Shown piece after piece: positions 1 to 6,147 of a DNA stretch of 7,919 bases; the stretch's first letter is position 1; each line of letters starts with the position of its first letter. The stretch lies in contig JACCVM010000052.1 in assembly GCA_013698135.1 (NCBI GenBank), positions 1-7,919 on the forward strand, read 5' to 3'. The notes under the pieces were generated by a model. That model was given only the letters and a program-made list of their open reading frames with translations. It made no database searches and was not told the DNA's origin. This DNA comes from Euzebyaceae bacterium (GTDB taxonomy: Bacteria > Actinomycetota > Nitriliruptoria > Euzebyales > Egibacteraceae). The position numbers and the translations under genes are program-made.

Positions 1-731
1 ACCGGGCGCAGGCCCGGGATGGTGATGTGCCAGAACTTGTTCCAGGCGTTGGCGCCGTCGACCTCCGCCGCCTCGTACTGGTCGCGGCCGATGTCCTGCA
101 GGCCGGCCAGGTAGATGATGGCGTTGAACCCCAGGGTCCACCAGACCGTGGCGCCGACCAGCGAGACCCACACCCACGGGATCTCCGACAGCCAGGCGAT
201 GCGATCGATGCCCAAAGCCCCGAGGAAGCTGTTGAGCAGGCCGATGTTGGTGTCAAGCAGGAAGCGGAACAGGATGCCGATCACGGCCACGCCCAGGACG
301 TAGGGCGCGAAGTAGATCGCCCGGAAGACCGTACGACCCGGAAAGCTGCGGTTGAGCACCAGCGCCACCAGCAACGGGATGACCAGCAGCAGCGGGACGC
401 TGTACGCGACGAAGGTCCACGTCGCCCGCATGCTCTGCCAGAAGTTGAAGCCCGTGAGCGAGCCCTCGGTGAACAGGCTGGTGTAGTTCTGGAACCCGAC
501 GAAGGGCTTGGCGGGCAGCAAGAAGTCCCAGCTGTGCAGGCTGATCCAGAACCCGTAGATGGCCGGCACCAGCACGAACACGGTGAACAGCAGCAGGTAC
601 GGGGCCAGGAACAAGTACGGCGTCAGGGCCTCCAGCCGCCGCCCCGGGGCGGCGGCTACAGGTGCGGGCTGACGCTGGTGTTGCTGACGCAGGGTCCCAG
701 GTTCGGCCAGTTGCTCGGGCTGGGTGGACAT
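1..731 (-). CDS. Sugar ABC transporter permease, MalF-type, partial (C-terminus outside window)
   Basis: Inner-membrane subunit of a carbohydrate ABC importer (binding-protein-dependent permease family, MalF/UgpA-like). The 243 visible codons begin with a polar N-tail (about residues 1-32). Hydrophobic segments follow at about 38-62, 107-127, 138-158 and 186-210. The EAA loop that docks on the ATPase is seen at 220-243: E220-A221-A222, G226, then I236-x-I238-P239-G240-L241. The reading frame leaves the window just after this loop, so about the last third of a usual ~300-residue permease is missing. The ATG at 731 lies 6 bp after the stop of the binding-protein gene, and its GGAGG site is inside that gene, so the two should be co-translated. 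A second permease (MalG-type) would be expected further left. The substrate is not readable from the sequence; a galactoside is inferred from the neighbours. Confidence 0.93.
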   Translation of the reverse strand, partial: MSTQPEQLAEPGTLRQQHQRQPAPVAAAPGRRLEALTPYLFLAPYLLLFTVFVLVPAIYGFWISLHSWDFLLPAKPFVGFQNYTSLFTEGSLTGFNFWQSMRATWTFVAYSVPLLLVIPLLVALVLNRSFPGRTVFRAIYFAPYVLGVAVIGILFRFLLDTNIGLLNSFLGALGIDRIAWLSEIPWVWVSLVGATVWWTLGFNAIIYLAGLQDIGRDQYEAAEVDGANAWNKFWHITIPGLRP

Positions 732-737
732 GGTGGC

Positions 738-2093
738 TCAGCCTCCGCCGTACTGGCTGCGGTTCTCCTCCAGCAGTTGGTTGGCCTGGTTGGCGGCGTC
801 GTCGAGAGCCTTCTGCGGCTCCTTGCGGCCCAGGATCGCGACCTGGTAGCCCTGCACCATCACGGGGTCGATCACCCCGCCGATGCCAGGGATCGAGGGC
901 GGGAACTGCACGTAGTCCAGCTGCTCGGCCAGCGTGCTCTGGACCTCCAGCTCCTCGAACTCCGGGTCCTCGCGGACCTCCTGGTTGGCCGGCACCTGCC
1001 CGGCCGCGGCCCAGTCCAGCGAGTGGTCGATGATCCAGGAGATGAACGTCCCCGCGGCCTGCTGCTGGTTCTCGTCGGCCTGACTGGTGATGACGAAGTT
1101 GTGTGAGCCGGCCCAGGCAGCCTTTTGTGAGCCGATCTGCGGGAGCGGTGCCACCCCCCAGTTCAGCCCATCGGTGTCTCGGTAGGCGGCGGCCTGCCAG
1201 ATCCCGTTCCAGTGGAAGGCGTTCTCCCCGTTCTGGAACGCGATGTGGTCGGCGTCCTGGTCGACGTTGGCCGGGCTGTGGCCGTCCTCCACCAGGCTGC
1301 GCATCCAGGTGAGCGCGTCGACGCCGGGCTGCTCGTTGAAGGTCGCCGTCATGCCGTCCTCGCTGAACAGCTGGCCACCGAACTGCCAGACGAGCGCCTC
1401 GAACGACAGGCCACCCGTGAACAGGAACGGGCTCACCCACATGCCCCTGATGTCCTCGCTCTTGAATGCCTCAAGGGCCGCCATGTACGAGTCCATGTCC
1501 TGCGGAGGAGAGTCGGGATCCAACCCGGCCTGTTCCATCAGGTCCTTGTTGTAGTAGAAGCCCAGCGGGTGAATGTCCAGCGGCAGGCCGAAGCGCTGGT
1601 CGTTGTAGATCCCGCCGTTCCATACCTCCTCAGGAAAGCTGGCGGCTTCCATGCCAAGGCCCTCGGCGATCGGGTCGAGGGGGATGATGACCTTACGGGC
1701 GGCGTTGGTGGCCAACTGGTCGATGTGCATGATCGCAACGTCCGGGCCGTTGCCGCTGGTCACCGCAGTCGGCACGGAGGCGTAGAAGTCAGCCCACTGC
1801 TGGGTGTTCTGGGCTACGGCGATGTTGTCGTGCTCGGAGTTGAACTGATCGACCAGGTCACCCATGACCGGGCCGTCGGCTCCGGTGAATCCGTTCCAGA
1901 AGGCCAGCTCGACGGCGGGTCCGGAGTATTCGCCGCCCGAGGCGACGGCCGCCCCTTCTTGCTCCCCGCCGCCGGGCACCGGCGCCGAACCGCCCCCGCC
2001 GCAAGCGGCAAGGGCAACGCCGGCTCCGGCCCCCGCGGTCAGGCGAAGGAACGTGCGCCGGTCAATCGCTCGAGGATGCTTCAGGTTGTGCAT
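738..2093 (-). CDS. Extracellular sugar-binding lipoprotein of an ABC importer (family 1 solute-binding protein)
   Basis: A 451-residue solute-binding protein that captures a sugar outside the cell and hands it to the adjacent permease. The N-terminus has a twin-arginine-like motif (R12-R13-T-F-L-R-L), a small hydrophobic run, and a lipobox L28-A29-A30-C31 followed by a glycine/serine-rich linker to about residue 58. It is therefore predicted to be exported, possibly by Tat, and lipid-anchored at C31. The mature part starts VELAFWNGFTG and shows usual family-1 features: GNGPDVAIMH at about 114-123, GLPLDIHPLGFYYNKDL at 169-185, and an F-x-N-G-E-N-A-F motif near 286-293. Many aromatic residues (W66, W100, W219, W236, W263, W295, W299) fit sugar stacking. 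Length is normal for the family. It sits between the GH2 gene and the permease in one operon. The exact ligand is unknown. Confidence 0.95.
   Translation of the reverse strand: MHNLKHPRAIDRRTFLRLTAGAGAGVALAACGGGGSAPVPGGGEQEGAAVASGGEYSGPAVELAFWNGFTGADGPVMGDLVDQFNSEHDNIAVAQNTQQWADFYASVPTAVTSGNGPDVAIMHIDQLATNAARKVIIPLDPIAEGLGMEAASFPEEVWNGGIYNDQRFGLPLDIHPLGFYYNKDLMEQAGLDPDSPPQDMDSYMAALEAFKSEDIRGMWVSPFLFTGGLSFEALVWQFGGQLFSEDGMTATFNEQPGVDALTWMRSLVEDGHSPANVDQDADHIAFQNGENAFHWNGIWQAAAYRDTDGLNWGVAPLPQIGSQKAAWAGSHNFVITSQADENQQQAAGTFISWIIDHSLDWAAAGQVPANQEVREDPEFEELEVQSTLAEQLDYVQFPPSIPGIGGVIDPVMVQGYQVAILGRKEPQKALDDAANQANQLLEENRSQYGGG
742..746 (-). promoter_or_regulatory. Ribosome binding site (GGAGG) of the permease gene
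   Basis: On the minus strand a GGAGG lies 10 nt before the ATG at 731. It is inside the last codons of the upstream binding-protein gene, which supports this start and suggests translational coupling. Confidence 0.7.
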
Positions 2094-2100
2094 GGCAACT

Positions 2101-2106
2101 CTCCCT
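2101..2106 (-). promoter_or_regulatory. Ribosome binding site (AGGGAG) of the binding-protein gene
   Basis: AGGGAG on the minus strand, 7 nt before the ATG at 2093. It touches the stop codon of the GH2 gene (2106-2108), so a ribosome ending on GH2 would be placed to re-initiate here. Confidence 0.7.
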
Positions 2107-3974
2107 CATCGGTGATCTGCTGAGCCGGGGGCTGTCGCAGGTCTGGTCGGTGGCGTCTGCAAAGTGGCCCGCCGCAGGTCAGCGAGGTCCGCCTTGGGCT
2201 TGCGGTCGAAGGTCAGCAGGCCGTTGGCCTCCTGTTCGATGTCGGTGAGCTGGGTGTAGCAGAAGCCGGCGACCACTGGGCTGGAGACCAGTGCCGCGAC
2301 CAGGTCGGTGTAGCGGCCGAGCAGGTCGTCGCCGTCGGCGGCCGTCTGGTAGCCCCAGTGCCGCGCGTTGCCAGAGGTGGCCGCGTCATTGTTCACCGCG
2401 ACGCCCCCGAACTCGGTGACCAGCAACGGCTCGCCGCGGTGCCGGAAGCCGGTGGTGTAGACCGACCGACCGCAGGGGGCGGCGGCCAGCGCGGCGCCGA
2501 GGTCGGTATAACGCCCGCGCAAGGCAGTTGCGGCGCCGTAGTCGTGCACCGTCCACAGATCGGTCGTGGCCTGCTCCCAGCCATCGTTGGACACCACCAG
2601 GCGGCTGGGGTCGGCTGCCTTGGTGAGGTGGTACAGGGCGAGCAGGTGGCTGCGCTGTGCTGGGTCGGTGCCCAGCGCCGGCACTCCCCAGCTCTCGTTG
2701 CAGGGCACCCAGGCGATGATGCAGGGGTGGGACATGTCGCGGCGCAGCACCGCTTGCCATTCAGCCGTGCTGCGGCGTACCGCTGCGGCGGAGAAGCGGT
2801 ACGGACTGGGCATCTCGGCCCACACCACGAAGCCGAGACGGTCCGCCCAATGCAGCCAGCGGGGGTCTTCGATCTTCTGGTGCTTGCGAGCGCCGTTGAA
2901 GCCCAACTCCTTAGCCAGCTCAATGTCGCGCCGCAGGTCCTCGTCGCTGGCCGCGGTCAGCAGCCCACCCGGGAAATAGCCCTGGTCGAGCACCAGCCGT
3001 GGGTAGAACGGTCGGTGGTTGAGGTACAGCCGGCCGTCGCGCGCCTCGATCTTGCGCATGCCGAAGTAGCTGTCGACCGCGTCGAGGGTCTTGCCGCCCG
3101 CGCTGGTCAGCTCGGCGCGCAGGTCGTACAGGGTGGGATGCTCAGGGCTCCAGGTCTGGATGCCCTGCCAATCCCCGACGTCGCGCCCAGCACCCTGGCC
3201 GTCGGCCGCCAGCGGGAACCGGCGCTGCAACCGCGCCGCAGTGACCGCGACGATGTCATCGACGAGGACCTCGCCGTGCAGGCCCACCACCAGCCGCAGC
3301 CGGCTGCCGATGGCCGCGGTGGTCAAGTCGACTTCGACCGAGATCGCCCCGGCGTCCAGGTCAGGGTCGAGGCGCAGATCAACCACGCGTTCGGGGGCCA
3401 CCGGCTCCAGCCAGACGGTCTGCCAGATGCCGGTCGTCGCGGTGTAGAAGATGCCTTCGGTGTCCGTGCGCCAGTACTGCTTGCCGCGGGGGATCTCCAG
3501 GTCGTCGAGCGGATCGCAGGCCCGCACCACGACGGTGTGCTCGCTGTCCGCCGGGGTGCCCGTGACCAGGGCGCCGCCAGCCAGGGCGTCGGTGACGTCC
3601 GCGGTGAACGGCGTGGAGCCGCCTTCGTGGGTGGCGACCTGTGCGCCGTCGACCCAGACCGTGGCGCGGTAGTCGACGGCGCCGAAGTGCAGCAGCAGGC
3701 GCTGGGAGGGAACGCGGCGGACGTCGCCGAAGCGGCGCGCGTACCACACGACGTCGTGGCGCCCGCGGTCGGCGATGCCGGACAGCTCGGACTGGGGGCA
3801 GAAGGGGACGGTGATCTGCCTGTCCAACGGTGCCTCGCCGGGGATCGCACGCTCCCAATGCTGCGCCAGACCCCGGTCCTCGTCGTCGAAGACGAAGCTC
3901 CAGGCACCGTTGAGGCTGGCCCAACGTCCACGGCGCAGCCGGGGGCGCGGATGCTCGGAGCGGGGGGACGTCAC
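2106..3974 (-). CDS. Glycoside hydrolase family 2 protein (beta-galactosidase/beta-glucuronidase-like), cytoplasmic
   Basis: A retaining exo-glycosidase of the GH2 type. Numbered from the GTG at 3974 (622 residues), an N-terminal jelly-roll sugar-binding domain covers about 14-190 (ENPRPV before it; R-W-A-S-L-N-G-A-W-S-F near its start). An immunoglobulin-like domain lies at about 196-303 and a TIM barrel from about 308 to the end. The probable acid/base is E427 in C-N-E-S-W-G and the nucleophile E521 in L-L-V-T-E-F-G-G. The frame is open up to a TTG at 4130, but that codon coincides with a predicted -35 box. GTG 3974 is the only ATG/GTG/TTG between the promoter and the first domain, although it lacks a clear Shine-Dalgarno site. 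No signal peptide is seen, so it should act inside the cell on imported glycoside. A galactoside substrate is inferred from galK next door; glucuronides or others are not excluded. Confidence 0.9.
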   Translation of the reverse strand: MTSPRSEHPRPRLRRGRWASLNGAWSFVFDDEDRGLAQHWERAIPGEAPLDRQITVPFCPQSELSGIADRGRHDVVWYARRFGDVRRVPSQRLLLHFGAVDYRATVWVDGAQVATHEGGSTPFTADVTDALAGGALVTGTPADSEHTVVVRACDPLDDLEIPRGKQYWRTDTEGIFYTATTGIWQTVWLEPVAPERVVDLRLDPDLDAGAISVEVDLTTAAIGSRLRLVVGLHGEVLVDDIVAVTAARLQRRFPLAADGQGAGRDVGDWQGIQTWSPEHPTLYDLRAELTSAGGKTLDAVDSYFGMRKIEARDGRLYLNHRPFYPRLVLDQGYFPGGLLTAASDEDLRRDIELAKELGFNGARKHQKIEDPRWLHWADRLGFVVWAEMPSPYRFSAAAVRRSTAEWQAVLRRDMSHPCIIAWVPCNESWGVPALGTDPAQRSHLLALYHLTKAADPSRLVVSNDGWEQATTDLWTVHDYGAATALRGRYTDLGAALAAAPCGRSVYTTGFRHRGEPLLVTEFGGVAVNNDAATSGNARHWGYQTAADGDDLLGRYTDLVAALVSSPVVAGFCYTQLTDIEQEANGLLTFDRKPKADLADLRRATLQTPPTRPATAPGSADHR

Positions 3975-4095
3975 CGGGCGAGGGTTTTCGAGAGTCCCGG
4001 CATGCGGCCTCGGCAGGACTGGTGCATCGGACCCCTTTGTGGTGGTTGACGCTGGCGAGCCGCGGGTAGCGGCCAGGACCAGACGGACGCGTCGG

Positions 4096-4120
4096 CTTTC
4101 ACAATAGAAAGTTCGCTTTC
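4096..4120. promoter_or_regulatory. Candidate repressor operator: CTTTC-N6-GAAAG-N4-CTTTC
   Basis: GAAAG (4107-4111) and CTTTC (4116-4120) form a perfect inverted repeat around TTCG, placed between the -35 and -10 of the GH2 promoter. A further CTTTC at 4096-4100 makes a second inverted pair with the same GAAAG and a direct repeat exactly 20 bp from the other CTTTC. GAAA/TTTC-rich palindromes are common for LacI-type sugar regulators in actinobacteria, but no regulator gene lies in the window. Binding here would block the GH2 promoter and probably affect galK too. Confidence 0.5.
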
Positions 4121-4144
4121 GATTCCGCAAGGCCTACCGAGAAT
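4098..4144 (+). promoter_or_regulatory. Possible weak promoter elements for galK
   Basis: Two poor candidates exist. One is TTCACA (4098-4103) with GATTCC (4121-4126) after 17 bp: a good -35 with a bad -10. The other is TTTCGA (4117-4122) with GAGAAT (4139-4144) after 16 bp. Both overlap the operator-like repeat. I cannot choose between them; some galK promoter is expected here because the GH2 operon runs the other way. Confidence 0.25.
4101..4130 (-). promoter_or_regulatory. Predicted sigma70-like promoter of the GH2-transporter operon
   Basis: Reading leftwards, TTGCGG (4125-4130) and TATTGT (4101-4106) are separated by 18 bp. Both are reasonable matches to TTGACA/TATAAT. Transcription would begin near 4090-4095, leaving a leader of about 115-120 nt before the GTG at 3974. 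This is a prediction from sequence only. Confidence 0.5.
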
Positions 4145-4179
4145 TTCATGAGCACAGCGCCAGGCGGCAAGATGCCGTC

Positions 4180-5271
4180 ATGACGCGACGCTTCTGGGCG
4201 CCGGGACGGGTCAACCTCATCGGGGACCACACCGACTACAGCGGCGGGTTGGTGCTGCCCGCCGCCATCGACCATGGGTTGTGGCTGGACGTCGAGGCAT
4301 CCGCCGTCATCGCGCTGGAGTCCCAGCTCGAGCAGGAGGCGGTGACCGTCGCGCCGGACGGCTCCCGGCCGCCCGCCACTGGTTGGGGGCGCTACGTGGC
4401 CGCGGTCGCCGCGGAGCTGGCCGCTCTCGGCCGCCCCGCCGTCGGACTGCGCGGCCGGTTGACCGGGGACTTGCCAACCGGCTCAGGCCTGTCGTCGTCG
4501 GCGGCGCTGGAGGTCGTGGTGGCCACCGCCCTGTGCGCGGTGGCCGACTTTGCGCTGCCGCCGCTGGAGCTGGCGCAGGCGGCGCAGCGCGCCGAGGAGC
4601 GCGCCGTCGGGGTGCCTTGCGGCGTGATGGACCAGGCCGCCTCGGTGCTGGGCCGCGCCGACGCCGCGGTGCTGTTGCACTGCGGCACGCTGGAGCACCG
4701 GCTCGTGGCGATGCCGCCCGAGCTGGCGATGGTGGTGCTGGACTCCGGTGTGCAACGCCGCCTCGAGTCGTCCGGGTACGCCACCCGGCGCGCCGAGCTG
4801 GAACGCGGCCTGGTGGCGCTGCAGGGACGCTCGCCCGTGGCTGTGGCCACCGACGAGCTCGCCGGGCTGGTCGCCGCCGCGGACCTGGACGAGGTGGCTG
4901 CCGCCCGGCTGCACCACGTCGTGACAGAGAATGCCCGGGTGACCGCGGCTGCCGCTGCACTGGAGCGCGACCCAGTCGACCGTACGGCGCTTGGCGAGCT
5001 GTTCGCCGGCAGCCACGCCAGCTTGCGCGACCAGTACCAGGTCACGGTGCCCGAGACCGACCTGCTGGTGGACCTGTGCCTCCAGACGGGGGCGGTGGCG
5101 GCGCGGATGACCGGCGCGGGTTTTGGCGGCGCGGTGGTCGCGCTGGTCGACGCCGACCGCGCCGCGCCGGTGGGTGACGCGGTGGCGGCGGCGTACCAGG
5201 CGCGTCAGGATCGCTGGCGAGCCACGGTGGTGCAGTGCCGAGCCGCCGAAGGGGCGGGGGAGCGCGGCTAA
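4180..5271 (+). CDS. galK: Galactokinase (GHMP kinase family)
   Basis: Cytoplasmic enzyme that phosphorylates galactose to galactose 1-phosphate with ATP, the first committed step of the Leloir pathway. All three GHMP motifs are present in 363 residues: A-P-G-R10-V-N-L-I-G-D16-H17-T-D19-Y-S-G-G near the start, the phosphate loop L-P-T-G-S-G-L-S-S-S-A-A at about 98-109, and G-A-G-F-G-G at 312-317. The catalytic Asp is D151 in V-M-D-Q. Galactokinase-type signs, as opposed to other GHMP kinases, are H17-x-D19-Y, S198-G-Y200-A-x-R-R, and S278-H-A-S-L-R-D-Q-Y near 278-286. Motif 1 has Asp (D16) where the common form is Glu (GEHTDY). The protein is slightly shorter than the ~380 residues of the E. 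coli enzyme. The ATG at 4180 fits the family N-terminus, though its Shine-Dalgarno site is weak. It is divergent from the GH2 operon; galT and galE are not in view. Confidence 0.93.
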   Translation: MTRRFWAPGRVNLIGDHTDYSGGLVLPAAIDHGLWLDVEASAVIALESQLEQEAVTVAPDGSRPPATGWGRYVAAVAAELAALGRPAVGLRGRLTGDLPTGSGLSSSAALEVVVATALCAVADFALPPLELAQAAQRAEERAVGVPCGVMDQAASVLGRADAAVLLHCGTLEHRLVAMPPELAMVVLDSGVQRRLESSGYATRRAELERGLVALQGRSPVAVATDELAGLVAAADLDEVAAARLHHVVTENARVTAAAAALERDPVDRTALGELFAGSHASLRDQYQVTVPETDLLVDLCLQTGAVAARMTGAGFGGAVVALVDADRAAPVGDAVAAAYQARQDRWRATVVQCRAAEGAGERG

Positions 5272-5333
5272 AGGCGGCGGCCAGGCAGCCGACAACTCAA
5301 GGGTCGCCAGTGGCCCGGGCACCGGGGGGATGC

Positions 5334-5339
5334 TAGGCT
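5334..5339 (+). promoter_or_regulatory. Possible -10 box (TAGGCT) upstream of ftsE
   Basis: TAGGCT fits the actinobacterial TANNNT -10 form. The -35 position (about 5311-5316, TGGCCC) is a poor match. If used, transcription would begin around 5346, immediately before the palindrome, and ftsE would have a leader of about 115 nt. Confidence 0.35.
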
Positions 5340-5349
5340 GCTGGCGACC

Positions 5350-5373
5350 ACGCCCGCGTTGCAACGCGGGCGT
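5350..5373. terminator. 24-bp perfect palindrome, possible galK terminator or 5' hairpin of the ftsEX transcript
   Basis: The half-site ACGCCCGCGTTG is followed directly by its exact reverse complement. As RNA it would give a 10-bp GC-rich stem closed by a TGCA tetraloop, about 80 nt after the galK stop. The following bases (TTGCCTTGTG) hold only a few Ts, so it is not a textbook intrinsic terminator. A palindromic protein-binding site or a 5' leader hairpin is also possible. Confidence 0.5.
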
Positions 5374-5449
5374 TGCCTTGTGAGGTCATGCCGTCGACGA
5401 GCACGCAAGATCGCCGTTGCCCGACCCGCCGCGGCATCGCCGGACTCGC

Positions 5450-5455
5450 GAGAGG
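5450..5455 (+). promoter_or_regulatory. Ribosome binding site of ftsE (GAGAGG)
   Basis: GAGAGG ends 5 nt before the GTG at 5461. It supports this GTG over the ATG 34 codons upstream (5359), which lies inside the palindrome. Confidence 0.6.
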
Positions 5456-5460
5456 CGAAC

Positions 5461-6147
5461 GTGATCCGACTCGACAGCGTCACCAAGACGTACAGGAACC
5501 AGGTCACCGCCCTTCGGGACATTTCCGTGGAGATCACCAAGGGAGAGTTCGTCTTCCTCGTCGGCGCGTCGGGATCCGGCAAGAGCACCTTCATCAAGCT
5601 GCTGCTCAAAGACGAGGACCCTGACCGCGGCGAGGTCTACGTGGCCGGCAAGCGCCTCAATGGGATGAAGTCTTGGCGCGTCCCGACGTTGCGCCGCGAC
5701 CTCGGCTGTGTCTTCCAGGACTTCAAGCTGCTGGAGAACAAAACCGTCACGGAGAACGTCGGCTTCGCGCTGGAGGTTATCGGCAAGCCGCGGCAGACCA
5801 TCGTGCGCACGGTCCCCGAGGTGTTGGAGTTGGTGGGCCTGCGCCACAAGGCCAAGGCCTACCCAGGCGAGCTGTCGGGTGGCGAGCAGCAGCGTGTGTC
5901 CATCGCGCGGGCGTTCGTCAACCGGCCCCGGATCCTGTTGTGCGACGAGCCCACGGGGAACCTGGACCCCACCACCAGCGTGGGGATCATGAAGTTGCTG
6001 GACCGCATCAACCGCACCGGCACGACGCTGGTCATGGCCACCCACGACCAGCACATCGTGGACTCGATGCGCCGGCGCGTCATCGAGTTGGACGAGGGCG
6101 CCCTCATCCGCGACCAGACGCGGGGGGTGTACGGCTATGGGGGCTAG
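5461..6147 (+). CDS. ftsE: Cell division ATP-binding protein FtsE
   Basis: ATPase subunit of FtsEX, an ABC-type complex that does not transport but uses ATP hydrolysis to drive cell-wall hydrolysis at the division site. The 228-residue protein, usual length for FtsE, shows every nucleotide-binding motif: Walker A G35-A-S-G-S-G-K41-S-T, Q-loop Q86 in V-F-Q-D-F, signature L138-S-G-G-E-Q-Q-R145, Walker B I158-L-L-C-D162-E163 followed by P-T-G-N-L-D, and the switch H195 in A-T-H-D. The FtsE-type start I-R-L-D-x-V-T-K-T-Y and the phrase V-F-Q-D-F-K-L-L separate it from LolD/MacB-type ATPases. The GTG at 5461 was chosen from the family N-terminus and the nearby ribosome site. It overlaps ftsX by 11 bp, so the two are probably translationally coupled. 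Confidence 0.96.
   Translation: MIRLDSVTKTYRNQVTALRDISVEITKGEFVFLVGASGSGKSTFIKLLLKDEDPDRGEVYVAGKRLNGMKSWRVPTLRRDLGCVFQDFKLLENKTVTENVGFALEVIGKPRQTIVRTVPEVLELVGLRHKAKAYPGELSGGEQQRVSIARAFVNRPRILLCDEPTGNLDPTTSVGIMKLLDRINRTGTTLVMATHDQHIVDSMRRRVIELDEGALIRDQTRGVYGYGG
6122..6127 (+). promoter_or_regulatory. Ribosome binding site of ftsX (G-run) inside ftsE
   Basis: A GGGGGG run within the last ftsE codons sits 9 nt before the ATG at 6137. It supports the overlapping start of ftsX. Anti-Shine-Dalgarno pairing with a pure G run is approximate. Confidence 0.45.

Noticed and set aside
27..1106. Long plus-strand open frame, 359 codons
   Set aside because: It lies antisense to the clear permease and binding-protein genes, has a biased composition without recognisable motifs, and is a by-product of high GC.
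1212..2123. Plus-strand open frame opposite the binding-protein gene, 303 codons
   Set aside because: The minus-strand frame has a signal peptide, lipobox and family motifs; this one has none and no ribosome site.
2358..4049. Long plus-strand open frame opposite the GH2 gene, 563 codons
   Set aside because: Its length comes from GC-rich codon shadowing; the GH2 catalytic motifs are all on the minus strand.
4483..5364. Minus-strand open frame opposite galK, 293 codons
   Set aside because: The galactokinase motifs are on the plus strand; this frame shows low-complexity Arg/Gln/His-rich sequence typical of an antisense shadow.
5359..5460. ATG 34 codons upstream as the ftsE start
   Set aside because: It lies inside the palindrome, adds an Arg-rich tail unknown in FtsE, and the GTG at 5461 has a ribosome site and the family N-terminus.
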